Assembly (NCBI RefSeq): GCF_000004075.3
Contig: NC_026655.2
Span: forward strand, 24,847,489 to 24,911,488
Direction of reading: 5' to 3'
Source of the DNA: Cucumis sativus
Lineage: Eukaryota > Streptophyta > Magnoliopsida > Cucurbitales > Cucurbitaceae
DNA: 64,000 nt
Position numbers and translations under genes: made by a program. The notes beneath the pieces were generated by a model, which worked only from the letters and a program-made list of their open reading frames with translations, made no database searches and was not told where the DNA came from. This document shows positions 1 through 12,640 of this stretch, piece after piece; within the stretch, counting starts at the first letter, position 1, and each line of letters starts with the position of its first letter.

Positions 1-808
1 ATATATATCTGGCTTGTGAGAAGTGATAAAATCTTGGGGGATGGGGGAATTGGAAAGGTCTTGAGAGGAGGTCTAGTCCCTTGCTAGGTTTGAAACCTCA
101 CTTTTGGCTTTTGTAATTACTTCTTAGACTTGGCCTTGATTGTTTTGGACGGGAGTCCTTTTTTCTTTGAGTTAAATCTCCTTTGGGCTGTTACTTTGTA
201 AACCCTCTTGTTGGCTTTCTTGTTTTCCCAATATATAGACTTTCCCTCTTAAATCATATGGCTCAAGTGGTCTTTGAAAATGCTTATCATAGTCATATGA
301 AGAAGCACACGAGGAATGAGGGTCGATGAGGTAATGCATTTAGTTAGGAAGAAGCATTGCAATGTGTGGTAACTGCTTATTGTTTTCGCCTCAAATTGGA
401 CATTTATGAGCCGTTATTTTGTGCCCAACTTCAGTCGAGTGGAGTGAGCAGGGATTGAACCTCCGATTATAATAGTTGGTGTGTTCAACTATTATAACAT
501 ACAATTAACTAGAACAATATTATTTGAAATCCCTCTTTGTTTTATTGTTTACTATAATCTATTCATCTTTCCCTTTTTTTCGGTTGCAATGTTTACCATT
601 TTCTTTACAGACTCAAATAGTTTGCACCCGACACAAACTATTATAACCTACAGATTGTAACAACCAATGACTACCTAATATCCAACTCACTGCTCCAAAT
701 GGCTCCCATATATGTTTTGTCCTTGAAATCTTATGACTACTTATTGGCAAATCGAGTTGAATTGAAACTGAAATTGAATATGCTTTGAATGGTTCTACAT
801 TTTCATAG

Positions 809-1021
809 ATGGAGTTAATTCTTGCTTCATACCGGAAGACTTCGAAGCAATGGTCATCGACCTCGAACAAATTGGCTCAAGGTAGTGATTCTGTCCTTTT
901 CATTTATTTCGTTTCTACTTATATATCAATTTCGTTACATATGATTCATTACTTCTTTTGTTTTCACTTTGATTTGTGTACAGTGCGTCAGAGAGGCCGA
1001 AAACGCACCATGGTTGGTTAA
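809..1021 (+). pseudogene. Possible relic of two coding exons, unrecognised
   Basis: Between a tcatag acceptor-like site (about 808) and a GT donor at 884 one frame reads FIPEDFEAMVIDLEQIG. After a good polypyrimidine-cag acceptor (about 981) another frame reads CVREAENAPWLVK and then a stop. Both look protein-like (acidic, helix-forming), but joining them at the visible splice sites puts the second in the wrong frame, so the pair is either decayed or misread. I do not recognise the family. It could be the tail of a gene that starts outside the window, or chance. Confidence 0.22.
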
Positions 1022-1639
1022 GTAATTTCACTTTTAATCTGTTTTGTTGAATTATCACTTGACTTCTTGTGTAGTAAACTCATTGAACGTTTTGAACAAT
1101 GTATTTAATTAATCTTAATCTTAAAAACAAATCAACAATTTTGTTTTCGTGATTGCAATTTTGTGGGGGAAGAGTTGAGTTTTTTGGTAAATGTAAAATA
1201 GTATAAAAAATGAAAAGAACGAATTACTGTATTCGGTAGTGTTTATTGTTGAGGTTGAGTTATTGAGACAAACTTAAGAAGTTGGTGAGCCAAACAGTTT
1301 CTGAACTTATCAATATCCTACTTATTTTTGTGCATATTCATCGAAAAATATAAAAGTGTGTTATAAGTTTGTTGATCATACGAAAAACCATTAAATGTAA
1401 GAGAATTTCTATAGATACTTCAAATCGATGGTTATTCTGAAGTAATAACGTTGTGGTAGTTAAAACATTTTTTCAAAATATACGCATTGATGTACACTCC
1501 CTTATGAATGCTTTTGAATCTTTCCATTTAAACTTTTGGTAAACATTAGCTGATATTGACATCCAACACAACTAGTAGTTGGAGCTTTTTTTAATAATGC
1601 TATTTTAAAAAATGGAGTAGGAAGAAAAATAGTGACAAA

Positions 1640-1830
1640 AATAGGGTGTCTACCAAAGTCGTGGACCTCGACGAGTTGTCATTCACACTTTTTTTTATTA
1701 TTTTTGTTTCTTTATTTTTATATATATAGTGAATGGATGACAACTCATGGAAGTTGTGGACGGAATCCACGACATCAAAACCTGTCTACGACTTTGCCTA
1801 GTTGTAGACTCCGTCTACAATTTCACTGTC
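1640..1830. repeat. Hairpin-rich, CG-containing transposon-like patch
   Basis: Several small inverted repeats are packed into 190 bases. TTGTAGAC/GTCTACAA (1802-1809 and 1813-1820) has a 3-base loop. GTGGA/TCCAC (1756-1760 and 1766-1770) is a second stem. A gtcattcac (about 1677) is mirrored by gtgaat...gacaac (about 1730) across a T-run. Locally enriched CG-containing short stems are typical of subterminal regions of CACTA or Mutator-like DNA transposons, but no terminal inverted repeat or target duplication is seen, so the class is open. Confidence 0.35.
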
Positions 1831-2573
1831 CTATTTTTGTCGATAATTTTCAATCTTATTCCATTTTTAAAAAGATAAAGTTATAGTACTCCTGCCCAGT
1901 GGAAATTTCATTTATTGGAAAATGACATCATCTTTTTCCTGAAATTATAATCAAATGGACCAATTCCAAGAAACAGTTTACTTCACTCTGCAACATTTAA
2001 TGGTAAAATGACTACGAGTAATGCTGTTAGGAAACTTCGGAGTTAATACCCTAATTAAATACTTCATCCCAACTTGGTGGACAGCTTCCATATTCATTTC
2101 AATATTTGCATATATACCATCAAAATATGAGAATGTACAATAATAATATAAGCAAAATACTTAGGTGTACTAGGAGGTGGCTAATGACAATGAACGATCA
2201 ATCTCATGAATGACCAACTCTACAATATTTTAATTATCTCGAAACCCATAGAACCTTAACATTCTAGATAGTTGATCTTTATAGAATCATAGCATATGAA
2301 CCAATCCTCCCAAATGGTATAATATAAAATAAACCTCAATGTATCTCTACAATCATGAAATTCTGAAAAGTATTCGCTATTGACTTTCATACAACAAACG
2401 TTTGTCCAACAGATTTTTGTGCTAAGAGTTTTGTGAACTAGGAGAAGATAGAGGAATAAAGAAAGCAGAAAAGGAAACAAAACAGAAAGGATTGCAACTG
2501 GAGGGTGGTGTTAAGGATCTACCAAGTCTTCATATCCCAAAGATAAAATCTCTACTTTTTGATACACTTCTCA

Positions 2574-5305
2574 TCAGGCCTTTATACGAACAACAAATGA
2601 ACCTATTTCATAAAACAAAGTGATTTCAACAGGTCATTTTCTCAGTTCTGGAACCTAGAAGCAAAGTGGGGATTATGATTTAAGTTTGATTACTTACATG
2701 CTGGAAGATTTGAAATATCAGCAGAAACCGCACAAGGAATTCCCAAATTTGAAAGAGCACCTCTTATGATTCCGCATGGGAAATATAGATGCATGCTTGT
2801 TGCTTGAGCTACCTTGTTTTCACCATCTGCAGAATTATCTTGTGATTCATTTTGAGGATCCACCGACATGCGAGTAAGCCAGCGGAATCGATTATCTTGC
2901 AAGACAAAGGTGCCCTGGGAATCAAAACAATTTTCCATATTTAGGTCGAGTTCATGTAGGATCAAGTACAGTACACAAGAAAAAGAACGGCTGCTTCTAG
3001 GTTTGGCTTTTGATCTTACCCTATGATTTGTTTTCAAGTTGTCTATTTGCTTTTTGAAGAGTTCGGACCAGAAGTCCTTGCAGATAAATTTGATTGCTTC
3101 AAGATGATCCGTGAACCGAGGCCGCTCCATCGTATACCTAGTGAAAACAAAGCTTAACAGTAAAGTTGCAGTATTTAGTCGTCAAGTACCGTGAATAAGA
3201 AGCCATAAAACAGGAACGGAAATGGAAGCTAAGCCATAATGTATTGACTCATAATGTATTGACTCTCAGCAGAATATTTTACTAGTTAAACAGGAAAACA
3301 AACATCTCTGGGGAAAGATCAGAGAGTTCCTGCCCTCCCAGTTTCTACTTTCCTTCCAAAGCACATCCCTCCATTTTAAAAAATAATTTGATCTACGATT
3401 CATTGGAACAAAAAAATCCCGGCCGTGGAAATAAAAATAAAAAGAAAAGGAAGATCCTTCACAACGCACCCAAGAAGCCCATCTCTCCAGCTTGGAGGGG
3501 ATACCCTGGATACCAATAACTCAATATTTGTCTTTGTTCATCTTTTTTTTTTTTTTGGAATATTGTCTGTCTTTGATGATCTTTAAACTTAAGATAGTCT
3601 TTGACTCAAAGAACTAAAAGATTCAATTAAAATTGACAAAAGACTCCTCTTTTCCACACAAAAGAATATGGAGTTATCAGCAAATAGAAGATAATCGTCT
3701 CCACCCGAAAACCCTCAAGAACTCCTTTCTTCACTCCTCTGGAAAAAATCTTGAATATAAGGGCTTACAGTTATGATAATCCTCGATAGCCTCATTAGCT
3801 ATAAGAGCCTGATCCAAGATGTTCCTTAAAGGAATGACGGCCATTTGCAAATCAGAGATAGTCCAGGGGAGGACTTTCCTCCGTCCATTCACCAAGACCA
3901 TGGCTAAAATCAGAGATACCCAAGCGAGTAAGCTCATGGGTCTAAACTCCTAAACCTTCACATTTCTTGGGTCTAAACTCCTAGATCCTTCACATTTTCC
4001 TTCTTAGGAAACAGCGAGACAAAAGTTTTGTTCATTGACTTATCCACCACTCCTCACTTGTATAGCTCAAAAGACACTTTCCAAAGATCATAAACCCCAG
4101 TTATCTAGAAAAACGCCATAGTGAAACCATCTGGCTGGGGTTCATTTGAGATGGGAGAGCCCCTCAAGGAAAGGCTTCGGTGAGATAACCCATAGTCAAA
4201 CCATAAAGAGAGGAGAAAAAAGAGAGAACTCCCTCTTCAGTCTCCTTATCGTACAGTTTCCCATCTTTGCAAACCAGTGGTTTTTTTTAAAAAAAAATTA
4301 TGAGAATAACTACTTTCGCTGTGGCCAACCATATGGAGGTAAGCAGTGTTGTTCTGCCCTCCTTAGCCTATGTAAATTTAGCCCTTTGCCTCAAGCAGAT
4401 AGTTTCACAAATAATCACCTCTTCAAACTCAACTTTCAGAGATAACCTTCCCTCTCTCTGTTTAAAGCACCTCTTCCAATCAACCCATCATGGTATTACA
4501 GTTTAGTTAATCTAGTTTCTGGATTTTCAGTCGCCAAAAACTTCACGATTCCGAATTAAGGGACTCTCTCAAACTGTGAGGCTTACCCAAAAACCATAAC
4601 CTTCCCATTTTCCTAAGACCTCTACCTCTGGCGCACACTTGAAGGGTAAAATAGGCTAGGCTCTAAAAGAGGGACGAAACATGCACATATTCTCAAATCT
4701 GAAGGGGGGATTGGAACCCATTTCAAAATGACCAAGTCTAAGCACACCAAACGATGATCAGAAGTAACTCTAGAGCCTAGCCATTGTCATGTATACTGTT
4801 TTGTTATTGAGTATCTGTCATATCCCAAAAACTAGTCCATTATATGGTTTTATTATCCTGCAAAATTCAACTTTTTATCCTCCCGCTTTCATTATAGAAT
4901 GCTAGATGTTTTCAATTTCACAAAATTCCTTTTCCTATGTGGTGGGGTGTTGAGGGAACACTTCTAACCCGCAATTCTAGTCCCAACTATTGTTCTTCAC
5001 AAGCTCAAATATAAATCTCCCAACATATACATTCAGTAAAACAGAAAGAGTAAAAAGAATTAAGAAACTGAATCAGAGATCCATTAGCCAACATTGGAAA
5101 TCAAAATCTAAGCAACAAAAAAAGAAGGGTAGAAAGTGGGGTTGGAGAAATACCGTTCGGAGAGCTGATGGCCAACCTGATAACCAATTGCCTCGATGCG
5201 ACGGGCGGCTAGCTCCGGCTTATTGGCGTAGAATCGATGGCAATAAGTGGAAACCATTTCCGTCAAAAGACTGTCAACGCAACTCTCTGCTACCTCTCTC
5301 CCCAT
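2574..5305 (-). CDS. TRS33: TRAPP complex subunit TRS33/TRAPPC6 (Bet3 family)
   Basis: This is a small adaptor subunit of the TRAPP tethering complex, the GEF that activates Rab GTPases at ER-Golgi and trans-Golgi membranes. There are four coding exons on the minus strand: 5305-5154, 3137-3020, 2914-2698 and 2602-2574 (516 nt, 171 aa, normal for the family). The N-terminus MGREVAESCVDSLLTEMV, the junction LSERY|TMERPRF, then FICKDFWSELFKKQIDNLKT, MHLYFPCGIIRGAL and a tail ending in FVVRIKA all match plant TRS33. The Bet3 fold covers nearly the whole chain. The start is the only Met before the conserved N-terminus. Intron 1 (about 2 kb) holds a dead LINE fragment. A divergent promoter is shared with VAP-1 to the right. 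Function is assigned from family similarity. Confidence 0.93.
3720..4480 (-). mobile_element. Decayed LINE (L1-type) reverse transcriptase fragment
   Basis: Inside TRS33 intron 1, in the same orientation as the gene. Read on the minus strand from about 4160 down, broken frames give PDGFTMAFF, then VVDKSMNKTFVSLFPKK, and further on RNILDQALIANEAIEDYH. These are in order the plant L1 reverse-transcriptase signatures (GPDGF..AFF, N.T.I.LIPKK, GR.ILD..LIANE..). Upstream (about 4200-4330, minus strand) looks like the region just before the RT domain. Stops, frameshifts and missing sequence between blocks, including absence of the catalytic FADD block, show that it is long dead and 5'/3' truncated. 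Confidence 0.75.
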
Positions 5306-6923
5306 GTGTTTTTACCTTCGATCAAAGTGGAATTGTAGAAAGCTGAAGAAGCTCACTTCGACGGAATTGGGAAGGAAATCAAAAACAAGATGGAGGATGA
5401 GAGAAGATCGATTGGGTCACTGCCTTGATTCCGCCCTCAGTCTAGATTCAACAACTAAATGACGACATGTCGTACGAATGATTACCAATTCAGCACCAAA
5501 ATATTAAATTTCATGTAAAATCCATATTTTCACGTTTTCATCCCTCAAAATTTAAATGCTTTAAATATGAAAAAAAAAGATTTATGTAAATTAGGGCTAG
5601 GCATGATAGATTGAAAAACCAAGCCGACCGACCTAATCGAGGTCGGTAATAAAAAAGAGAGATTGGTTAGAGTCGTTTGGAAAGTTTCAATAAAAAATTA
5701 CTCTTTAATCGATATGATCGACAAAAAAATATTCACTGACTCTTACTCATCGAAGATGCTCTAACATTTGTTATTTGCCAAATTCCATTTTTCCGATTGT
5801 TTTTCATTTCTTCAAGATCAAAATTATTCCCAAGTGGGTTCTCGTTCATGTCAAGATTGAGTTGTTCAACATAGGTGACGGGAACTTGATTTCAAAATGA
5901 AAGCGAAAATGAGCCATCACAAGACTAAATTGACCCCAAGATCTTTCGGTCCTTCCAACTTTGATTTCCAAATTTCATTTGTAATTTTTGAAATTCTCCA
6001 CTCTTTTGAAAATATTAAATTATGTTTTGTAATATGATTGAACAAATATCACATCTAAACGACACTAATCACGATACGAACGTTAGATAAAAAAGATAAT
6101 TAAAAGAATCGATAGCTACCCACCTAGTTTCGAGTATGTGTATCAATTTCAAAGTTAAAAGAGATAATTTTACTTCCCACTTATTTTCTAACATAAACTC
6201 TTTTTATCACGAGTAACTAATTCCTCGTTACCATTGACATCTTGACATGCACGATCAATTCAAGAAAGGGAAAAGAGAATCTTTTTACGAATCGCCTTAA
6301 TTCCTTCTCTACTTTTCGGTATTCGTTTCTGATTCCCAATTCCAATCCTTTACGCCTTTGGGTTCTATGATGAAACTCCGTTCTCTGCTTTTTCTTTTTC
6401 TTTTGTTAATCAGAATATTCCCGTAACTTTGTGCTATGGACACTGTACTCTGTTTTCTTCATATGGGTTTTGAAATGCTGACCCAATTCATCTACTGATC
6501 CCCCCACTTTCTCATTTTCTTCAACTTTTGGGCCAATTCATTGTGTGATCGTTGTCAGAATACTGAAATAAGCATTGTGAGAAATTTCTTGTTGATTGTA
6601 ATTTGTGAGTTTTTTTTTATACATTAAGCTTTATAGAGCTGTATTTCGATTATTATATTACCGATTGTTTATTGTAGAAGTCGTTGGGATGGGTTTGAAT
6701 AATTTAATTGGGTTTTTCTTTGTTTGTATATGGATTCATGTCTTCTGTTATTTTGTTTAAATCTTGGTTTCTTTGATTACGTTTGATTTGTTTTCTTTTC
6801 TTTTATGCACTAGTCCCCAGAAGTCTCTGCTTCAATCTTTCTTGTTCTCTTTTGTATTTCGATTGTGCAGGACAACTCTTTGATAAAATAGCTGAGTGAA
6901 TTAGTTTTCAATTTAAGTGAAGT
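5306..6923. promoter_or_regulatory. Divergent intergenic region TRS33 / VAP-1
   Basis: The shared upstream region contains no gene. Bases 5306-5460 are GC-richer and probably the TRS33 leader. At about 5595-5690 a motif of the type 'ccaagccgaccgacctaatcgaggtcggt' (interrupted inverted ggtcggt/accgacc) looks like a degraded transposon end. The VAP-1 leader seems to start near 6250-6400 (pyrimidine-rich, CT-run) and to contain an intron ending at the acceptor gattgtgcag (6870), leaving about 53 nt of leader before the ATG. I could not fix the leader-intron donor. Confidence 0.45.
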
Positions 6924-9900
6924 ATGGAGACGAGGCTTTTGGAAATTCATCCTCGGGAATTGAAGTTCATTTGTAAGTCAACAGAATGAATTATTTTCTC
7001 TTCTGGACTTTTGTTTTGTTGTTTATTTTTTCAACGAGCTGTTCATTGATTATCTGTGGAAACATTAGGAGATTGGTTGCTTATCTCGTTTCTTCCTATG
7101 AACCGTTTGATCTTTTGTGACAAAAGCAAAGTGATTTACTTGTTTGGGTTTTGCTTTAATACTTTTTTTTAGTTTTTGAAATTTATGTTTTAATTCTTTC
7201 ATTTGTACTTTGTATGCTAATTGATCACATATGAAGTGTAAAAAAGTGCCTTTGAATAACTAAAAACATTTTTCAAAATTTTGTTGGTAATTTGGCTGTA
7301 TAGATAGGACAACATGGTTTTTATAATTTTGAAAAATACTTAATTGGTAGTATTCGGTGGAGCGCTTTGATTTAGGTTTGAAATGTGTTTTGGACCTAAT
7401 GCTTTCAGGTGAAACACATTTTTGTAAGCACTTTTGATAAACAAACTTATCAGTATTTTAAAAATTTTTTGAAGCACTTTTGGCTTGATCAGTCGCCAGA
7501 AGGATTTTTAATCAGTTAAAAGTACTTTTTACTCTTCTAAAAACGATATTAAACTCAACATTTGTGCTTTTCCTGGAAGTGCTTATTAAAATAATGTTTC
7601 TTTGAACTTAAAGTTAACCCCAGCTGAAGGTTTGATGTATGATACTTTTCTTATTGCTAGGGGTTTTATTTGCTAACGTACCTCAAATGAAGTGTCGTTA
7701 TGCTTTTCTGAATGTATTTTTTTCATTTGCTCTTAGGAGATTATTTACTTTGGATTTATTTTCCACTTCAATTTATCATTCACTCCCGTTTCCAAATTAG
7801 AACTAATACTGTTCATAGTTTTCTTGTATGGCCGCCAGTTGAACTAAATAAAGATAGCTTGTGCTCAATTCAGCTAACAAATAAGACAGTAGACCATGTT
7901 GCTTTTAAGGTATGGGTTACCAATTTTCCTCTCTGTCCTTGTCTCATTTTTTCTCTCTCTTGTACTTCTCAAAAACTAAAATCGAACTGATTTATGATCC
8001 ATTATGTATAGATAGCTTGTTTTGTTGCATGCAAGGTAATGTTCAAAGCTTCTTTTTTCAGGTTAAGATCACATCCCCAAAGAAGTACTTTGTCCGACCA
8101 AAGGTTGGAATCATCGAGCCAAACTCAACTCGTGAATTCACGGGTATTTACTTTTGACTAGTTAAGGCTTTATATTTTCTCTCATGTTTGTTTCATGAGG
8201 GGAAGAGAGGATGTATCGGTGGTATATTTATTTCTAGATGCTGATAAGTTGTAGTCATGAATGATTTATCTTCAATAGCTTTAGCGAGGCCCCTTTGTGG
8301 CTACATTCTTCTGCTTCTAGCACCTTGCTTCATTAGCTATATCATCATTTTTCTCTATGCTTTCATTTCATGTTGTAGTCTATTTGGTGACCTGTCTTAT
8401 CTTAATCTATTTATTTTAACATCAATGTGTGAGGCCTTCAATCACGAAACAATATTCTAGAAAGGGGAGTAAGAGGAAACTACTCTCTACAAGTTAGTTA
8501 CTTAATGAAGAATATGAAAGGCCAGAAGAGGTGTCCACTAACAAATATGGGCTATTCATACGTCCGAGAGAGAGGAAATGTTTCATTCTATGCTTGAATT
8601 TTCTGTTGCAAGAGAGGAGGGAATGAGAGATTACTCGACCTCTCTAATCGGCTGGGAGATTTTTTATCACCTCAAGAGTTAACTTTCCTCTGTTTATCAA
8701 TATATAGTAAGGTTGATACCTTACACAATGATTGGCTCAAGTGCTTGCAATAATCATGGACTATCCTCAGTTGTCATATTGCTTTAATTCTTTCATTATC
8801 TCTCTCTCTTTCTTTTCATGTCCTGCACTTACCTATAACATTTCTTGCTTTCCAAATTTTATACTGTGATTCTTAATTTAGTTAGGATGCAAGGACAACA
8901 GCTGGCCCCACCTGATATGCTATGCAAAGACAAGTTCTTAATCCAGAGCACTGTAGTTCCTGCTGATACAACTGATGGGGATATAGTCTCTAGCTTGGTA
9001 AATGGTTCTACTAGTATTTATTATGCATAATTGGCTATTTGTTTTGGAATTTAACATTTTCTTTTTCTTAAATTTCAGTTTGCTAAAGAAGGTGGGAAAT
9101 ACATAGAAGAACAGAAGTTGGGTGTAATCCTTGTTACCCCATCTTCTCCAGTGTTTTCCCCGGCTGATGAAGCACCAAATAATCTATGTGAAGCAGTAGA
9201 GGAGATTGTCGACCAGGAACCTTTAAACAAAAACCATGTAGTTTCTCAACACATGCCCTTTTTCTATGCTTGCTTGGAAATACATTTACTTTTATCACAT
9301 GTTGATTAGGATACTAAGATAAGCAATCGTGACAGTGTTTCTGAGAACACATTGGAAGCTTAGAACGTGAAAACTGTGCAACCATAGAAACTTGGCACAT
9401 GACAATAGCTAAATGTTTTGTTGAATCTGTGATGAAATGCATATCTCTTCCATTCTAGCTATAACCATTTTTATTTGCTTGTCAAATTCACAAAATTTTG
9501 GTTGTCTTGCATATTGACCAGGTTCCTGACAATAATACGGAGCCTAGAGACGTCGTTGAAAAGGAGCCAGAACCAGCAAGTTCGGCTAACGACTTCATAG
9601 ATAGCAATGAGGACAACGTGGAAATGATTAAGCATCTCGAGGAGTTGAAGTTAAAGCTTAGTGAGCTCGAGTTAAAGCTCTGTCAGGTCAGTCTTCCATA
9701 CAAATATTGTTCCATTATTATGAACTCCGAGCATAATGATGAAGTGGAAAAACTGTCCAAAAACCTCTTTTTACTGTTAATTAACTGAGAAAGTTCTGCT
9801 AAAGGGTAATGTGTATTGATAAACTTTATTTACAGGCTCAAAATGCCATTTCAAAGTTAAAGGAGGAGAAGCAAATAAGCATCCAAGAAACCAAATTCTT

Positions 9901-10967
9901 GCAGGAGAATTTCGTAATTTTCTATACCATTCTATTTTCTTCTTGAACGTATAATTCTTATCATCTTCACAAGACTGATGCCGTCTATTCTTGCCTATGT
10001 TTCATCATGAAAGTATATCTGAAGACAGTTATACCCCTAGTTAGGAAACATAAAAATTATCAGTATTGTATTATCATTAGCAAGGGCATAGTATTAAATA
10101 ACCAGTAAGTTTGTTAGGGCTCTTAGTCATAAATAAAGGGAGTGGGGTTGAAAGAAAGGTTTGAAAAACTAGATAGTAATTTCCAATGGAGAATTTGGGA
10201 GAAAATAGCTCTCTCGAAAGACTATGATATATGGTAGTTTATTCAGTGATACCGCAATATATATCTCTATTGTTTAGTGTTCTCGTTATGCTTTTTTGTT
10301 CTTAAGGGTTCTTGTTAGAGGTATCATAACACTTTCTTTCAGTGTTCTTCTATTGAAGAGATCGGGGGTTACATATTTAGTGGATAAAATTTTGGGTACA
10401 CAAAGGATTAAGGGAGTGTATAATAGGAGAAAATAAGTGTCATACTCTATTAAAGGGATTTGATGTTACATTGCTTCAACTAGATAGTACTAAGCATATT
10501 GCTTTATATTTTTTCTCTCTAGATGTGCATTTTTGTCCCTGTCATTTAGTCAAATGGTATTAATATAAAACAACAGTTTCAAAGTCCAGTTCAGATGCAA
10601 ACTGAAACATTTATAACTTCAAAGACTGAATTAAAAATTGAACTATGAAATACTATAATAAAGTCTGTTACGATTCAAGGACAGTTTGTTTCATCCATGT
10701 CGAGATTCTGGAGATATTTTTTTGGATTCTTGCTAACTTAGACATCTGATTGGCAATATGATTATCTGATTCTAGTTTTATAGCTGCAAATTTGTCGAAC
10801 TATATGCTTTGTTTTTGAATTTCGAAGTCCTAACGTCTATTCATTTTCTAAATTTTCAGTCAGAATTGAGGAAGACAGAGCTCAACAGAGTCAAAGTTGG
10901 CTTTCCTGTTTTGTATCTTTACATGGTGGCTCTTGTATGTACTTTCCTAGGACGCCTCTTGAGGTAG
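6924..10967 (+). CDS. VAP-1: tail-anchored VAP27-like MSP-domain protein
   Basis: ER membrane protein of the VAP/VAP27 family. Its MSP domain binds FFAT-type motifs and links the ER to the plasma membrane, endosomes and cytoskeleton. There are eight exons: 6924-6972, 7839-7909, 8062-8143, 8882-8997, 9079-9237, 9522-9686, 9836-9913 and 10860-10967 (828 nt, 275 aa). Residues 5-115 form the MSP domain (LLEIHPRELKFIFEL, VAFKVKITSPKKYFVRP, MQGQQLAPPD, CKDKFLIQS). An acidic linker follows, then a coiled coil at about 195-240. The C-terminal anchor (about 253-270, GFPVLYLYMVALVCTFLG) has a basic tail. This is the complete canonical architecture and the likely ancestor of VAP-2, VAP-3 and the orphan exon. 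The start is the Met before the conserved 'L.IHP.ELKF'. Introns 3 and 7 contain unclassified repeat-like DNA. Confidence 0.92.
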
Positions 10968-12268
10968 TAAAGATTTTGTGTCATTATACATGTGTCCATC
11001 TTTTACAAATTGTCAAAGGAGGGATTGGTATACATAGTATATATCTTTGAAGTTAGAATAATTGTTTAGGTTCTATTCTCCTTATGTCTCTCTCGGGTTC
11101 GATACTGCTTCTGTTGTAAATTTGAGCATAACTTCAGTAGTTCGACATTAACGTCATTCCCAAGCTGCGTATAGTCTATGTGGCATGTTATCGACGCTCT
11201 CATAAGTCTGTATTGAGATATATTTACACAAATATATTGTTGTATACATCTTTGTCAGTCCTTTACCGTCTTTACATCTCAATTGGATGCTATAGATAGA
11301 TGTATGAAAATTTAAACATAGCATTAGATTTCTCTCAAAATGTCAATCGGTTTGAAATCGACATTTCCATTGTATTAGAGAAAAATTCACGAAAAATACA
11401 AAACCAAACAATATGTCGCCAATTTAAATGTAATACAAACGGTAAATATGTTAACTCGTTTAAAAATCATCAAACATTTATCTACTAATTTTAATTTTTT
11501 TGTTTTTAGAATTTTTCTAGAAAATCTGTTGACAATCACATTTTATTGATATTTCGATCGATACATATTTTCGTCAACATCCAAGTTGAATAAACCTTAA
11601 TTGGCTATACATGATACAATTACTTTTCTTTCATTTTACTACTATATAAACTAAAGGTAATTATTCATTAAATTAATTGAACAATATTTCATCATCTTCT
11701 ATTTATCTTTAAACAAATTATGACAAATCCAATTATGTTTCTTATTTATGTAACTTCAACATACACCAATTGTAATTTCTTATTTATTTCATTTTACTAA
11801 TATATAAAGTTGTAAGCTAAAGATGGAAGGAAGGAAGACAAAATAGTTATTTAAAAAATTGTAGACATATTCGTCTACTCTCTCCCCTTTAATATAGTAT
11901 AATAGTATAGATATATGGAATTCAAGTCAAATATAATTCATCAATTACTTTGATATGTATATATACACATAATTTGCAATAAAAATGAGAATATGGATAT
12001 GGAAATGAAAAACAAAGGCTAACAATTCCATTAGATTTACTAATAAAATTTGTGAGAATTCCAAAAGAGAAACAATCCAGTTAAAATTCCAAATTAACTA
12101 ATTAAACTTAGCTTTTAGAGGACAAAATCTTATAATTAATTTAATATTACACACAAGATATATATGAATTTTATGTGCAATACTATTGTATGTATAACAA
12201 TATCCCTATAAAAAGAGAGACTCAAATCTCATTCATTTGTATCAGCAGATTATAATATACAAATCCTA
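10968..12268 (+). promoter_or_regulatory. VAP-1 3' flank and DEFL A promoter
   Basis: AT-rich spacer without a gene. The first ~300 bases are the probable 3' UTR of VAP-1. A TATA box (TATAAAAA) at 12207-12214 sits about 55 bases before the DEFL A start codon and fits a short leader. I see no repeat structure of note. Confidence 0.5.
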
Positions 12269-12640
12269 ATGGCAAAGTTAGGAGCAATCTTCAGTTGGGT
12301 CTTTGTTGCCTTCCTTGTTCTATATGCAGGTTTAACTTAATTCTCTCTTCTCAATGTATTAACCTTCAAATTACTGTTTTTTTTGGTTCAAAGGTAAACT
12401 TAATCATCTTTATATCATCGTGTCTAACAACGATAGAGTACGTGTACAATTGGAATTGCAGGGAGTATGAATACAAATGCACAGTTGTGCTGCAACAATC
12501 ATCGTGAGTTGGGATCATGCGTGCCAGGAGTAGACGATGATTATGATGGGAAGTGTTGGCATCATTGCATTGTTGGTTGTGAGAGAGGTGGATTTTGTAA
12601 AAAACTTTGGTATGGACATGTCTGTCATTGTTACTGCTGA
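12269..12640 (+). CDS. DEFL A: ten-cysteine defensin-like secreted peptide
   Basis: Two exons, 12269-12329 and 12462-12640, give 79 aa. Exon 1 encodes most of the signal peptide (MAKLGAIFSWVFVAFLVLY). The intron falls in the Gly codon before SMNTNA, the usual place in plant defensin-like genes. The mature peptide (about 52 aa, from Gln after NTNA) has the spacing CC-x8-C-x11-C-x3-C-x3-C-x5-C-x8-C-x-C-x-C, with a PGVDD loop and an end HVCHCYC. The C-x3-C, G-x-C and C-x-C elements fit a cysteine-stabilised alpha-beta fold. The mature peptide has a net charge near -1. Probable role: apoplastic defence or signalling peptide, known only by family. A TATA box lies at 12207. Confidence 0.88.

Larger units (their letters stand above)
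1..2573. other. Gene-poor left flank with repeat remnants
   Basis: No convincing complete gene is visible. Bases 1-300 read like the 3' end of a degenerate retroelement: a T-rich stretch with an in-frame-looking tail, then a polypyrimidine run before 240. This assignment is weak. Short motifs around 480-500 and 625-660 (a shared 'aactattataac') look like dispersed repeat ends. A possible two-exon gene relic at 809-1021 and a hairpin-rich patch at 1640-1830 are listed separately. From 1900 to 2570 I see only AT-rich DNA, probably the 3' flank of the minus-strand TRS33 gene. Confidence 0.4.

Noticed and set aside
4146-4506. Plus-strand frames of 68-99 codons in TRS33 intron 1
   Set aside because: They are antisense to the LINE reverse-transcriptase relic and carry no protein-like pattern.
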